Source: Streptomyces aurantiacus (lineage in GTDB: Bacteria; Actinomycetota; Actinomycetes; Streptomycetales; Streptomycetaceae). Taken from it: 64,000 nucleotides of DNA. The stretch is taken from assembly GCF_027107535.1 (NCBI RefSeq), contig NZ_CP114283.1:4712001-4776000 (forward strand), in the 5' to 3' direction. The number at the start of each line of letters is the position of its first letter. Position 1 is the stretch's first letter. This document shows, one piece after another, positions 42,648 to 51,401 of this stretch. The notes under the pieces were generated by a model. The model made no database searches, was not told where the DNA came from, and saw only the letters and a program-made list of their open reading frames with translations. The translations under genes and the position numbers were made by a program.

Positions 42648-44099
42648 TCAGGCCACCTTCGGAGCGGCCCGCATCCCGATGTACACGCAGGCCGTGCCGT
42701 CCGCCAGGGTCGAGAAGACGACAGGCATCCAGTCGGCGCTGTAGGCGCCGCTGCCAGGACCGGCGAACACCGTGGGGGAGACGGGGACGAGGTCCATCTC
42801 CAGCGGGGGCGAGAAGTCCTTCATGCCGTCGACGAACTCGTACACCAGGTGCGCGGTGCCGTCGTGCTCGGCGATGGTGATGACGACGCCCTCACGCCTG
42901 TACGTGCCGCACAGCGGCGCGAGGTCCACCGCCGGGAGCTGGGCGGGCGGCCCGAAGGGGGCGGGCATCCGCACGCCGGCGAGTTCGCCCAGGAGCTCGT
43001 CGAAGAGCTGCGCGTAGAGCTGCCTGGCGTCGCCGCCGTTGGTGAGCAGGACGAGTGCGACGCCCGCCGAGGGGACCACCCGCAGGAAGCCGTACTGACC
43101 GATCGACGCGCCGTCGTGCCCGAAACCCGGCGTGCCGGACCAGTCGTACAGCGTCCAGCCGAGCCCCCAGCCGTCGGCACTGACCGTCCACTTGTCGGGG
43201 ACGTCCACCTCGCGTCGCTGCATGGCGGCGATGCTCTGCGGACTCAGCACGCGCACGCCCTCCGCGGTCTTCCCCCCTTCCAGATGCATCTTGACCAGGC
43301 GGGCCACGTCGCCGGCCGTGGCGAGCACCCGGCCGTAGGGGCCGGCGGAACGCGGCATGAGGTCCCAGGCGGGAGCGGGATCCGGGTCCTGCCCGAGCTC
43401 GCCCAGGTGCCCCATCGCGGCCCGGTGCGCCAGCGCCTCCTCGGGGAGCGTCATCGTGCCGGTGAGGCCGAGCGGCTGCAGGAGCCGCTCCTTGAGCGCT
43501 TCGTCCCAGGTCTGTCCCGTGAGTACCTCGACGATGCGGCCGAGCACGTTGTAGCCGAGGCTGCTGTAGGAGACCGCGGTGCCCGGGGGGCAGTCCAGGC
43601 CGACGTCTTTCGCGGCCTCGACGTACCGGGCCAGGCAGTCGTCGCCGCGCCCCGAGTCGTAGGTGAAGTCGCAGGTCAGTCCGCTGGTGTGAGAGAGCAG
43701 CTGGCGTGTGGTGATGGTGCGGGTGGCTTCCTCGTCCGCGACGGCGAAGTCCGGCAGTACGTCCTTGACCGGGGCGTCCAGGTCCAGTGCGCCGGAGTCC
43801 ACGAGCTGCATGATGAGGGTGGCCGTGTAGATCTTCGCGAGGGATCCGAGCTGGAAGACCGAATCGGGCGTCGCGTCCACACCGGTGCCGCGGTGCAGGA
43901 CTCCGCTCGCCAGCTCGTAGGTCTCTCCGCCGGTGAGGACGGCCAGCGTGGCGCCCGGCACGTGGTGTGCCACGCGGAGCCGGTCGAGCCGCGCCTGCCA
44001 GTCGGCCAGGTACAGCTTGCGGCCCTGGGAGTCCTTGGACCCCCAGTCGCCCGAGGCCGCCCAGTTGCCCTGTGCGTCCCAGCTCAGGTCCTTCGGCAT
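42648..44099 (-). CDS. Serine beta-lactamase / D-alanyl-peptidase-fold hydrolase
   Basis: 483 aa; beta-lactamase (class C-like, PF00144) domain over residues ~25-380 with the SxxK nucleophile motif in QLGSLAK, a Tyr-containing YSSLGYN box, and HDGAS where class C enzymes have KTG. A ~100-aa C-terminal domain follows. No signal peptide at the chosen start, so a cytoplasmic hydrolase/esterase or peptide-modifying enzyme rather than a secreted lactamase. ATG 44099 has GAGGGAG upstream; the open frame above it is AT-rich promoter DNA. Confidence 0.8.
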   Translation of the reverse strand: MPKDLSWDAQGNWAASGDWGSKDSQGRKLYLADWQARLDRLRVAHHVPGATLAVLTGGETYELASGVLHRGTGVDATPDSVFQLGSLAKIYTATLIMQLVDSGALDLDAPVKDVLPDFAVADEEATRTITTRQLLSHTSGLTCDFTYDSGRGDDCLARYVEAAKDVGLDCPPGTAVSYSSLGYNVLGRIVEVLTGQTWDEALKERLLQPLGLTGTMTLPEEALAHRAAMGHLGELGQDPDPAPAWDLMPRSAGPYGRVLATAGDVARLVKMHLEGGKTAEGVRVLSPQSIAAMQRREVDVPDKWTVSADGWGLGWTLYDWSGTPGFGHDGASIGQYGFLRVVPSAGVALVLLTNGGDARQLYAQLFDELLGELAGVRMPAPFGPPAQLPAVDLAPLCGTYRREGVVITIAEHDGTAHLVYEFVDGMKDFSPPLEMDLVPVSPTVFAGPGSGAYSADWMPVVFSTLADGTACVYIGMRAAPKVA

Positions 44100-44133
44100 A
44101 ACGTCTCCCTCAGTAATGCGGATGGCATTCTCA

Positions 44134-44152
44134 GTACGCGAACACTGTACGC
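44134..44152 (-). promoter_or_regulatory. Candidate regulator site upstream of the beta-lactamase-like gene
   Basis: GTACGCGAACACTGTACGC, with a further TTGTACGC 14 bp on. The GCGAACACyGT core recurs in the operator-like palindrome before the TetR gene (45460-45470), suggesting shared control. Confidence 0.4.
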
Positions 44153-44208
44153 ATGAGAAAATGTTGTACGCAATGGTGCATGGTGTTGGCGCACGGCTCC
44201 GTGCCCGC

Positions 44209-44250
44209 CCGTTCCGGGGCGGGACCGCTGTCCGTCCCGCCCCGGAACGG
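44209..44250. terminator. 17-bp perfect hairpin
   Basis: CCGTTCCGGGGCGGGAC (44209-44225) pairs exactly with 44234-44250 across an 8-nt loop. It stands in the ~395-bp non-coding gap (44100-44495) between the PPTase gene end and the beta-lactamase-like start, and probably ends PPTase transcription. No gene is seen in this gap. Confidence 0.65.
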
Positions 44251-44495
44251 CATCCGGTCTCAGGTCTCGTGGCCGTGCCGGGAAGCGAGGCGTCGAGCCC
44301 CGGCTCCCGCTCCACGCGATCGCATACTGAACCGGACGGTCTCATTCAGAAGCCGTGATCTTGATCGTAAAGTGCCGCCGGGGCGAGCGGAAGGTGCTCA
44401 AACGGGCGCTCCGGAACCGACCGGTCCGGCCTCACCGGGAGCGCCGGTCCGGTCCTGGCCGGAGTGCGGGGTGCGGAGTTCGGCGTGTGGGGGAG

Positions 44496-45212
44496 TCAGC
44501 TGCGCACGGCCACCGCGGCGGCGGTGCGGCTCGCGTCCACTTCGACGTCGCTGATCGTCCACCCCGGCAGGGCGGCGGGGGCGGCCGCAGTGCCTACGTA
44601 GTCCAGCGCCGCGTCGCGGCCCAGGCCTGTGCCGAGCCCTTTGAGGTAGGCCTCCTTGCGTGCCCATGTCCGGGCGAAGACCCGCGGGCGCTCCGGTGGC
44701 GGGTATCCGCGCAGTTCGTCCCGCTCCCGCGGGTGCAGCGCCCGGCCCACCTCCTCCGCGACCTCCGGGGGCGGGACCTGCTCGATGTCGACGCCCACGG
44801 GGGAGGCCGCGAAGGCCAGCAGTCCCAGGCCGTCGCTGTGTGAAAGGGAGAAGTGCACCGGGTTCCCCTCGACCGCCGGCCGGCCGTGCGGCTCGGGGCA
44901 CAGCGGACAGGGCAGACGTGTCAGTGCCACCTTCGCGGGGTGCGTACGGAGGTACGCGCCGAGCAGGAGGCGCAGGCCCACATGGGCGGAGAGGTAGGTG
45001 TCGCGGTCGGCGGGGAGCCGGAAGCGGTCCGCGCGTTCCTGTTCCGACCGGTCCAGAACGGCAGCGGCCTGCTGCCGTGCCCGTGTCCGGAACTCGGCTG
45101 TCCGCACGAGCCACAGGTGCGGTGCCTCTCCGGTCCCGGGCAGGTCCGACGGGGCCGCGGTGTCGTGGGACCGCAGCTCACGGGGGCGGCGCGTCGCTGC
45201 GTGGGTCGTCAT
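44496..45212 (-). CDS. 4'-phosphopantetheinyl transferase, Sfp type
   Basis: 238 aa. PPTase signatures are GVDIEQV near 139 (Mg2+ Asp/Glu) and FARTWARKEAYLKGLGTGL near 178. It transfers phosphopantetheine from CoA to the Ser of the NRPS carrier domains (seven in this cluster). Broad-specificity Sfp-type enzymes in secondary clusters are usually for this purpose. Divergent from the TetR gene. Confidence 0.92.
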   Translation of the reverse strand: MTTHAATRRPRELRSHDTAAPSDLPGTGEAPHLWLVRTAEFRTRARQQAAAVLDRSEQERADRFRLPADRDTYLSAHVGLRLLLGAYLRTHPAKVALTRLPCPLCPEPHGRPAVEGNPVHFSLSHSDGLGLLAFAASPVGVDIEQVPPPEVAEEVGRALHPRERDELRGYPPPERPRVFARTWARKEAYLKGLGTGLGRDAALDYVGTAAAPAALPGWTISDVEVDASRTAAAVAVRS

Positions 45213-45445
45213 CCGCGCAGGCTATGCGGGACGGGGCCGCGACGTCAGGTGTCCAGTCCCGGCCACCGCCGGCGCCCGGGGCCGGGTGCGGGCCGGGCCG
45301 CCCCTCCGATTGCCCGGGGCGCAGGCCGTGTGCTCGTATGCGTCAGGCCGGGCGCTCGCGCTCTTCTCCCGGCCGGCGGACACCCGCGGCCCGGCACTCA
45401 GGATCAGCACGGGTGATCGACGTAGGATGCACCCGACGATGCGTA

Positions 45446-45469
45446 CGGCGTTCCTCATTGCGAACACCG
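45446..45469. promoter_or_regulatory. Operator-like palindrome before the TetR gene
   Basis: CGGcGTTC, 8 nt, GAACaCCG: an 8-bp interrupted inverted repeat 39 bp before the TetR ATG, in the divergent PPTase/TetR region. It fits autoregulation, a usual habit of this family. Confidence 0.5.
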
Positions 45470-45507
45470 TGGAATACGCTGCCGGTACGACGAGAGGGTG
45501 AGGACCG

Positions 45508-46242
45508 ATGCGGGCCGAACAGCAGCCGATTCCTTCCGTATGGACCCGCCCGCGCCGCCAGCGTGAGTATCTGACCCGCGAGCGCATCGTGACAGAGGCC
45601 GTGCAGCTCCTGGACGCGGAGGGCATCGAAGCCCTCAGCATGCGCAGTCTCGGCAACAGGCTCAACGCCGGAGCCACCTCGCTCTACCGGCATGTCGCGA
45701 ACAAGGACGAGCTCATCGAGCTGGTCGTCGACGAGGTGTACGGCGAACTCCACGTCCCCGTCGCGGAGCACCAGTCCCAGTGGCGGGCCGCTGCGGCGGG
45801 CGCGGCCGACAGCCTGCGAGCCATGGTCCTGCAGCACCCCTGGATCGCCTCGGTGCTCGGCCAGGTCGGCCTGTCCCACCTCGGACCCAACGTGATGAGG
45901 ATGTCCGACCAGATGCTCGCGGTCTTCGAGACGGCCGGCTTCCCCTCGAGCGAGACCGACAAGGCCATGAGCACCGTCATCGCCTACGTCATCGGCGTCG
46001 CCACCAGCGAGGCCGCGTACCTGTCGATGATCGCCCGCAGCGGCAGCACCGAACGCGAGTGGGTGGACAGCCTGGGCCCGGCCCTGGAGGAAGCGGCCCG
46101 CGACCACCCGCGCCTGATGGAGGGCCACGCCGCCCAGCGCGGAAAGGACCCGCACCAGGTCCGCAGCGACACCTTCGACTACGGACTGCAGCGCACGCTC
46201 GACGGGCTGGAGGCCCGTCTCGCCCACCACCGAGGGGCCTGA
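45508..46242 (+). CDS. TetR-family transcriptional regulator
   Basis: 244 aa. The N-terminal helix-turn-helix covers residues ~22-70 (RERIVTEAVQLLDAEG, LGNRLNAGATSLYRHVANKDEL), with a C-terminal domain resembling the TetR_C (tetracycline-repressor) type. Likely a ligand-responsive repressor of itself, the PPTase and perhaps the beta-lactamase-like gene, given the shared GCGAACACyGT site. GAGG precedes ATG 45508. Confidence 0.9.
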   Translation: MRAEQQPIPSVWTRPRRQREYLTRERIVTEAVQLLDAEGIEALSMRSLGNRLNAGATSLYRHVANKDELIELVVDEVYGELHVPVAEHQSQWRAAAAGAADSLRAMVLQHPWIASVLGQVGLSHLGPNVMRMSDQMLAVFETAGFPSSETDKAMSTVIAYVIGVATSEAAYLSMIARSGSTEREWVDSLGPALEEAARDHPRLMEGHAAQRGKDPHQVRSDTFDYGLQRTLDGLEARLAHHRGA

Positions 46243-46591
46243 CGGTCCGGCCGGGGAGACCCGCCGCACCGCAAACGGCCCCTCCGCCGCCACTCCGCTC
46301 CCGCACCCGGGCCCTCGTGCGGACCCTCGTGCGGACCGTGCCCGGCTCGCGTGCCCCGGCCACCGCACCCGAAGCGGCAACCGTCCGCCCGCGATTCCGC
46401 CGCCCCACAGCCCCCGCCGGCAGCCTCCGGGGGCTGCCTCCGCGCTGCCGTTGCCGCCCTCGCCGGCACCGCCCGCGCCGAGCAGTCGAGGAACGCTCAA
46501 CACCCGCTCGAGAAAACCCTGTTGGCTTCCGAGGGGCGGGTACCGTGCCGAACGCCAGGCACAGAGACAGCCCGACGACGAGGAGGTCACC
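46243..46591. other. Non-coding gap upstream of the small ORF/citramalate synthase
   Basis: About 350 bp of GC-rich sequence without a supported gene. Presumably it holds the promoter for the small ORF and the synthase; I could not assign boxes confidently. Confidence 0.5.
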
Positions 46592-46714
46592 ATGGAAGTG
46601 CCAGAGCTTCCCGCACCGCAGATGGCCAGCAGCGCTCTCCGCCCGCCGGCACGGTCCGGCAGCACACCTCCACCCCGCCCGCGCAACGCCGCGACCGGAG
46701 TCCGGTCCGTATGA
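46592..46714 (+). CDS. Small ORF coupled to the citramalate synthase gene
   Basis: 40 codons, starting MEVPELPAPQM and rich in Pro, Arg and Ala. A strong GAGGAGG (46579-46585) sits 6 nt before its ATG, and its stop overlaps the next start as ATGA (46711-46714). I do not recognise the peptide. It contains no obvious attenuator run of Leu/Ile/Val codons, no signal peptide and no cysteines. Either a translational-coupling leader or a genuine small protein; confidence rests on the RBS and the overlap, not on homology. Confidence 0.5.
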   Translation: MEVPELPAPQMASSALRPPARSGSTPPPRPRNAATGVRSV

Positions 46715-48342
46715 ACGAGACGGCCGGCTCACCTCATGGCTCAGCCGCACCCGGGACGAACGACGGCTTCCACGTCTTCGACACCACCCTGCGCGACGGC
46801 GCCCAGCGTGAAGGCATCAACCTCACGGTCAGGGACAAGCTGGCCATCGCCCGTCATCTGGACGACTTCGGCGTCGGATTCGTGGAGGGCGGCTGGCCCG
46901 GTGCCAATCCGCGCGACACCGAGTTCTTCGCCCGCGCCAAGGCGGAGATCGACTTCCGGCACGCACAGCTCGTGGCGTTCGGAGCGACCCGCAGGCCAGG
47001 AGGCCGAGCCGACGCGGACCCACAGGTCCAGGCGCTGCTCGACTCCGGCGCCCCGGTGATCACACTGGTCGCCAAGGCCCACGACCGGCATGTGGAACTC
47101 GCCCTGCGCACCACGCTCGACGAGAACCTGGAGATGATCCGCGACACCGTCTCCCACCTGCGGTCCGCGGGCCGCAGGGTGTTCGTCGACTGCGAGCACT
47201 TCTTCGACGGCCACGCGGCCAACCCCCGGTACGCGACAGCCGTCGTCCGCGCGGCCTGGGACGCCGGCGCCGATGTGGTGGTGCTGTGCGACACCAACGG
47301 CGGCATGCTCCCCGCCCAGATCCAGGCCGCCGTCACCACGGTCCTGGCCGGGACGGGCGCCCGGCTCGGGATCCACGCACAGGACGACACCGGCTGCGCG
47401 ATTGCCAACACCCTCGCCGCCGTGGACGCGGGCGCCACACATGTCCAGTGCACCGCCAACGGATACGGCGAGCGGGTCGGCAACGCCAACCTCTTCCCGG
47501 TCGCCGCCGCCCTCGAGCTCAAGTACGACATGCGCGTGCTGCCGCCCGGCGCGCTGGAGGCGATGACCCGTATCTCGAACAGCATCGCCGAGATCGTGAA
47601 CCTCGCTCCCTCGACCCACCAGCCGTATGTCGGCGTCTCCGCCTTCGCCCACAAGGCAGGCCTGCACGCCTCCGCCATCAAGGTCGACCCGGACCTCTAC
47701 CAGCACATCGACCCCACGCTGGTCGGCAATCACATGCGCATGCTCGTCTCCGACATGGCCGGCCGCGCCTCCATCCAGCTCAAGGCGAAGGAACTCGGAG
47801 TCGGTCTCGGCGACGACCCCGACCTCGTGGGACGGGTGGTGGCGCGGGTCAAGGCACAGGAACTGCGCGGCTACACCTACGAGGCCGCCGACGCGTCATT
47901 CGAACTCCTCCTGCGCGACGAGGCGCAGGAGGGGCCGCAGCGCTACTTCCGTATCGAGTCGTGGCGCATCATCGCGGAGCAGCGGCCGGACGGCGTCGAC
48001 AGCAACGAAGCGACGGTGAAGCTGCGGACCAGAGGCGAACGCTTCATCACCACGGCCGAAGGCACCGGCCCCGTCAACGCGCTCGACCGGGCGCTGCGTG
48101 CCGGGCTGGAACACACCTACCCGGAACTCGCCAAACTGGAATTGGTGGACTACAGAGTCCGCATCCTGGAGCAGGCCCACGGCACCACCTCCGCCGCCCG
48201 GGTCCTGATCTCCACCGCCGACGCGACCGGCGAATGGTCCACCGTCGGAGTCGGCGACAACGTCATCGCCGCCTCGGGGCAGGCTCTTGAGGACGCCTAC
48301 ACCTATGGTCTGCTCCGCGCGGGCGTCCGTCCGACCGAGTGA
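46711..48342 (+). CDS. cimA: Citramalate synthase / isopropylmalate synthase family
   Basis: 543 aa. The N-terminal TIM barrel has DTTLRDGAQREG near 25, LCDTNGGMLP near 193, HAQDDTGCAIAN near 217 and the second HxH-type region HKAGLHASA near 313. A C-terminal LeuA-type regulatory domain spans ~420-535. CimA condenses pyruvate and acetyl-CoA to (R)-citramalate, an entry to 2-oxobutyrate and isoleucine. In this setting it may supply a branched 2-oxo acid, for example to the AMP-ligase/KR/T protein, or be a neighbouring housekeeping-like copy. ATG 46711 is favoured by the family N-terminus and the ATGA overlap; GGAG at 46697. Confidence 0.85.
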   Translation: MNETAGSPHGSAAPGTNDGFHVFDTTLRDGAQREGINLTVRDKLAIARHLDDFGVGFVEGGWPGANPRDTEFFARAKAEIDFRHAQLVAFGATRRPGGRADADPQVQALLDSGAPVITLVAKAHDRHVELALRTTLDENLEMIRDTVSHLRSAGRRVFVDCEHFFDGHAANPRYATAVVRAAWDAGADVVVLCDTNGGMLPAQIQAAVTTVLAGTGARLGIHAQDDTGCAIANTLAAVDAGATHVQCTANGYGERVGNANLFPVAAALELKYDMRVLPPGALEAMTRISNSIAEIVNLAPSTHQPYVGVSAFAHKAGLHASAIKVDPDLYQHIDPTLVGNHMRMLVSDMAGRASIQLKAKELGVGLGDDPDLVGRVVARVKAQELRGYTYEAADASFELLLRDEAQEGPQRYFRIESWRIIAEQRPDGVDSNEATVKLRTRGERFITTAEGTGPVNALDRALRAGLEHTYPELAKLELVDYRVRILEQAHGTTSAARVLISTADATGEWSTVGVGDNVIAASGQALEDAYTYGLLRAGVRPTE

Positions 48343-48344
48343 CG

Positions 48345-48377
48345 GCGGGGCCGGGCGCGCATCGCGTCCGGCCCCGC
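48345..48377. terminator. Terminator between converging genes
   Basis: GCGGGGCCGG (48345-48354) pairs with CCGGCCCCGC (48368-48377) across a 13-nt loop, immediately after the citramalate synthase stop and facing the SARP gene end. Confidence 0.7.
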
Positions 48378-48408
48378 TGACCGCGGCGCAGTTGTCCCTC
48401 GGAAGCAC

Positions 48409-49230
48409 TCAGCTGACGCGGCTCAGCTCTTTGCCGTGGAGAGCGCCGACCGGCTCGGGCCTCGTCAGCAGGATCGACTGCTGCAGCCGCTTGAGAGCGG
48501 CAGAGGGCTCGATGCCGAAGTCCCGTACCAGGGCGCGGCGCAGCCGATGGAACGCGTCCAGGGCCTCGCTGCGGCGGCCCGAACGGTGGAGCGCCGTCAT
48601 GAACTGGCCGCACAGACTCTCATGGGTGCGATACCGGCTGACCAGGACGGTCAGTTCGGCGAGCAGTTCGCGATGGCGTCCGAGCCGCAGGTCCGCTTCG
48701 AGCCGCTGGGACAGGGCGCACAGCCGGCTCTCCTCCAGCTGCCGGACCTGCATCTCCAGCCAGGGGCCGGGCTGGACGTCGGCGAGCGCGGGCCCCTTCC
48801 ACAACGCGAGGGCGTCCCTCAACTGACGGGCCGCCTGCGGAAAGTCGCCGGCCTCCATGGCCCGGTATCCGAGACCGGCCAGGGTCTCGAACCGCCGGAC
48901 GTCACTGGCGCCGCCCGATGTCCGGAGCAGGTAGCCGCCCGACGTGGTGACGAGGACGTCCTTGGCCGTACGCGGCGAACTGCCGGGCGCGTCATGCGTC
49001 AGCGCCCCGGCGATGGCTTCCCGCAACTGCAGTACGTAGGTCTGCAGTGTCGTGCGCGCGCTTCTCGGCGGCTCTTCTCCCCACAGTTCCTCGAACAGCG
49101 AGGGCACGGAGACGACCTGGTCGGCGTGCAGGGCCAGCATCGCGAGAACCTGCCGCGGCTTCGGTGCGGACGGCGTGACCGACACACCGTTCTCGCTGAC
49201 GGCCAACACGCCCAATGCATCGATGTCCAC
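48409..49230 (-). CDS. SARP-family pathway activator
   Basis: 273 aa, GTG start. An OmpR-like winged helix covers residues ~1-95 (PRQVLAMLALHADQVVSVPSLFEELWG, TLQTYVLQLREAI), followed by a bacterial transcriptional activation domain (~100-250) with GDFPQAARQLRDALALWKGPALADV. Length and layout are those of ActII-ORF4-type small SARPs that switch on antibiotic clusters. It is the most likely cluster-situated activator. A large palindrome lies 88 bp upstream of its start. Confidence 0.93.
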   Translation of the reverse strand: MDIDALGVLAVSENGVSVTPSAPKPRQVLAMLALHADQVVSVPSLFEELWGEEPPRSARTTLQTYVLQLREAIAGALTHDAPGSSPRTAKDVLVTTSGGYLLRTSGGASDVRRFETLAGLGYRAMEAGDFPQAARQLRDALALWKGPALADVQPGPWLEMQVRQLEESRLCALSQRLEADLRLGRHRELLAELTVLVSRYRTHESLCGQFMTALHRSGRRSEALDAFHRLRRALVRDFGIEPSAALKRLQQSILLTRPEPVGALHGKELSRVS

Positions 49231-49317
49231 GCGGTTTTCCCCTGTTCGTGTCAGCCCGATGAGACATGTGTCCAGCCGTCCGGGGCCGGCAAGTCAGGCC
49301 CTCGTAGACTCCCAGTA

Positions 49318-49366
49318 AAAAACGGCCATGCCGGTTTGTCAATATCAAACCGGATGCCCCGTTTTT
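49318..49366. promoter_or_regulatory. 49-bp interrupted palindrome upstream of SARP
   Basis: Two 21-nt arms around a 7-nt centre. The outer 8 bp (AAAAACGG / CCGTTTTT) and inner 8 bp (CCGGTTTG / CAAACCGG) match perfectly, with 5 unpaired positions between them. The A-run before and T-run after make it a possible bidirectional terminator insulating SARP from the IS region. The nested symmetry could equally be an operator for a dimeric regulator. Confidence 0.65.
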
Positions 49367-49612
49367 GGGTTCGCCGGACGCACATGCATGCGCGAGGACC
49401 GACGTCGACTTTCCTTCCGGAGGCACCGGGGCAGGAGACGCAGCGGGAGGGGAAGCTTTCGGAACCGCATCGAGTGTCCGTGACTACACGTCAGCAGGGG
49501 CGTCTCGGTCAATGGTGCCGAGCGGCCCACCGCCGGAGACCTGCTCGCTCGCCGAGGCCATGGGGGGACTGAGCCAGGTCACGCCGGCCTGCTCGACCAC
49601 CTCGGTGGACAG

Positions 49613-49720
49613 GACCAGTTGCCCCTTGGACCAAGCCGGCGGCCGCCCCGGCTTCTTGCCCACCGGCATTGACGGCTCCAGTCTGGCCCACTGCTCGTCC
49701 GTCAAGTCCCCGCGCCCCAC
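49613..49720 (-). pseudogene. IS5-family transposase remnant
   Basis: About 36 codons beginning MGRGDLTDEQWARLEP and continuing GKKPGRPPAWSKGQL, the typical N-terminus of Streptomyces IS5-type transposases. The reading then loses similarity and the catalytic part is absent. Marks the right boundary of the cluster. Confidence 0.75.
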
Positions 49721-49762
49721 GAGCGGATCATCGCAGATCTTGATCCACTTCTGAACCGGGGC

Positions 49763-50287
49763 TCAGCAGAGCTCGCCCTCCAGCAGCCCCATCGTGAACA
49801 TGTCGTACCACTTGCCGTCACGGCGGAAGACCTGCCGAAGACGGCCCTCCTCCACGAAGCCGACCTTTTCGTAGACCCTGCGCGCGGCGTCGTTCTCGGT
49901 GACCACGGTCAGCGTTATCTTGTGGAGGCGCATGTCCTCGAAGCCGTAGCGGCAGATCGTCCGCACCGCATCGGTGGCGTATCCGCGGCCCCAGTATGCC
50001 TTCTCGCCCAGGTAGATATCGAGTTTCGCGATGCCCTTCTCCGGGTCCGCGTCGTGCAGCATGACCAGGCCGATGAGCTGGCCGTCGGTCAGTGCCTCAA
50101 TGCCAAGGAGCAAGTCGCCATAGGTGTTGCGGGGACGCTCCTCCAGCCACGTGCGGACGCGCTCCACCGGCTGGGCATACGTGTCGTCCATCCACCGCAT
50201 GACCTCGGGGTCGTGGTTCCAGCGCCACAGTGCGTCGGCGTCTGCGGGGCCCATCGCCCGCAGTTTCACCAGTTCTCCGAGCGCCAT
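49763..50287 (-). CDS. GNAT acetyltransferase, RimJ/RimL-like
   Basis: 174 aa. Typical family features: LRAMGPADADALWRWNHDPEVMRWM start, GEKAYWGRGYATDAVRTICRYGFE acetyl-CoA region, and NDAARRVYEKVGFVEEGRLR. Acetylates an amino group of unknown substrate. ATG 50287 is preferred over the one at 50308 because AAGGGG lies 9 nt upstream and it gives the family N-terminus. Confidence 0.85.
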   Translation of the reverse strand: MALGELVKLRAMGPADADALWRWNHDPEVMRWMDDTYAQPVERVRTWLEERPRNTYGDLLLGIEALTDGQLIGLVMLHDADPEKGIAKLDIYLGEKAYWGRGYATDAVRTICRYGFEDMRLHKITLTVVTENDAARRVYEKVGFVEEGRLRQVFRRDGKWYDMFTMGLLEGELC

Positions 50288-50400
50288 GTTCACCGACCCC
50301 TTGTGCATCTCGTGATCATCTTACGAATCACGAAGTGGTACCACGGCCGGGATCGCACGCTCAATCGGTTTCGGCGGTGACGAAGCGCCCGTCGATGGGC

Positions 50401-50973
50401 TCAGGCGGCGAATCCGATGGTGGTGACGTACTCGTACTGTCCCCACTGGGAGCCGAGGTCGACGACCTGGTCGATCCACGCGTTATCCAGCTCTTGGCCG
50501 TCGCCGGCTGCCCATGCGTCGACGATGCGGTCCCAGTTGCGGACGTTCATGGTGCGGAACTCGACGGCGCGCTGACGCGGCCGGTCGACCCGGGACTGGT
50601 TGACCGGGTGGATCTCCACCCGGGTGCCGCGGCCCTCTTTGTTGAGGCGGGCGGTCAGATAGCGGGCCACGTTCACGCGCCGCACCGTGCGGTACGCCTG
50701 CTCGATGCGTGCGAGGTTTGTGCGGGAGGGTGTGCGGGTGCCGGCCTGCCAGGCGCGCAGGGTGCGGTCGGTGACGGTCAGTCCGGCCGCGCGGGCAGCT
50801 TCGCGGGCGTGGGCGGTGCGGGTGAGGTAGTGCAGGCGGGCCTGGAGGCCTCGCCGGGCCGTGATGGGGGTGGTGATGTAGCCGGCGAGGGCGTCCAGTT
50901 GCCGGGCGACGGCTTCGTGGCCTCTGATGCCGTGGGCGCCGTACTTGCCGAACTCGATGTTCCGCTCAGGCAT
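50401..50973 (-). CDS. HTH-containing protein of plasmid/ICE type
   Basis: 190 aa. A putative helix-turn-helix in the middle (AREAARAAGLTVTDRTLRAWQAG, ~60-82) is followed by a basic segment and an acidic C-terminal domain. The layout is reminiscent of Tpg-like terminal-protein or element-borne DNA-binding proteins of Streptomyces, but I cannot place it firmly. It sits beside a truncated element gene (51089-51271), consistent with a decayed integrative element. Confidence 0.5.
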   Translation of the reverse strand: MPERNIEFGKYGAHGIRGHEAVARQLDALAGYITTPITARRGLQARLHYLTRTAHAREAARAAGLTVTDRTLRAWQAGTRTPSRTNLARIEQAYRTVRRVNVARYLTARLNKEGRGTRVEIHPVNQSRVDRPRQRAVEFRTMNVRNWDRIVDAWAAGDGQELDNAWIDQVVDLGSQWGQYEYVTTIGFAA

Positions 50974-51088
50974 GGTCTCTTCCGAATCCAGGGTGCTGGA
51001 TCACTGTACGGGGCTGTGAGCGCCGATCTCCCGTCCCGGTGGGGGAATTTCGACGCCGGGGCATGGTGATCGGTGTGAGGAGGCGTCT

Positions 51089-51271
51089 TCAGGGGGCTGT
51101 GTGGTGGTGTCCGGGTGGGTGCCGGTGGTGTGTGTGTTCGAGCTGGCCGAGCGGCAGGTGGGTCTTGAGCGCGGACAGGTAGGCGCCGTTGATGTCGAGG
51201 GCGGTCACTTCGTGCCGGCCGTTGGGCAGTTCGGGGCGCGTCCATTCCGGGCGGGCCTTCACCGCCTCCAC
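51089..51271 (-). pseudogene. Truncated mobile-element protein fragment
   Basis: About 60 codons containing VTALDINGAYLSAL, an acidic motif resembling polymerase-like proteins carried by actinomycete integrative elements. Both ends lack the rest of a domain. Same strand as the HTH gene, suggesting they once belonged together. Confidence 0.4.
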
Positions 51272-51401
51272 CCCCGCTGCCGGCGCCCTGCGCCCGCTGC
51301 GCGACCCCGACGCGCCCGACCTGGCCGAGGACGACGACGGACGAGCGGCAGGAACGCGCGTGAGAAGACGCCATCGTGCGATCCGCAGGTGTCTCGCGCG
51401 G

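Noticed and set aside
50401..50973. Telomere terminal protein Tpg
   Set aside because: General layout is similar, but the signature blocks of Tpg are not recognisable, so only a generic HTH call is kept.
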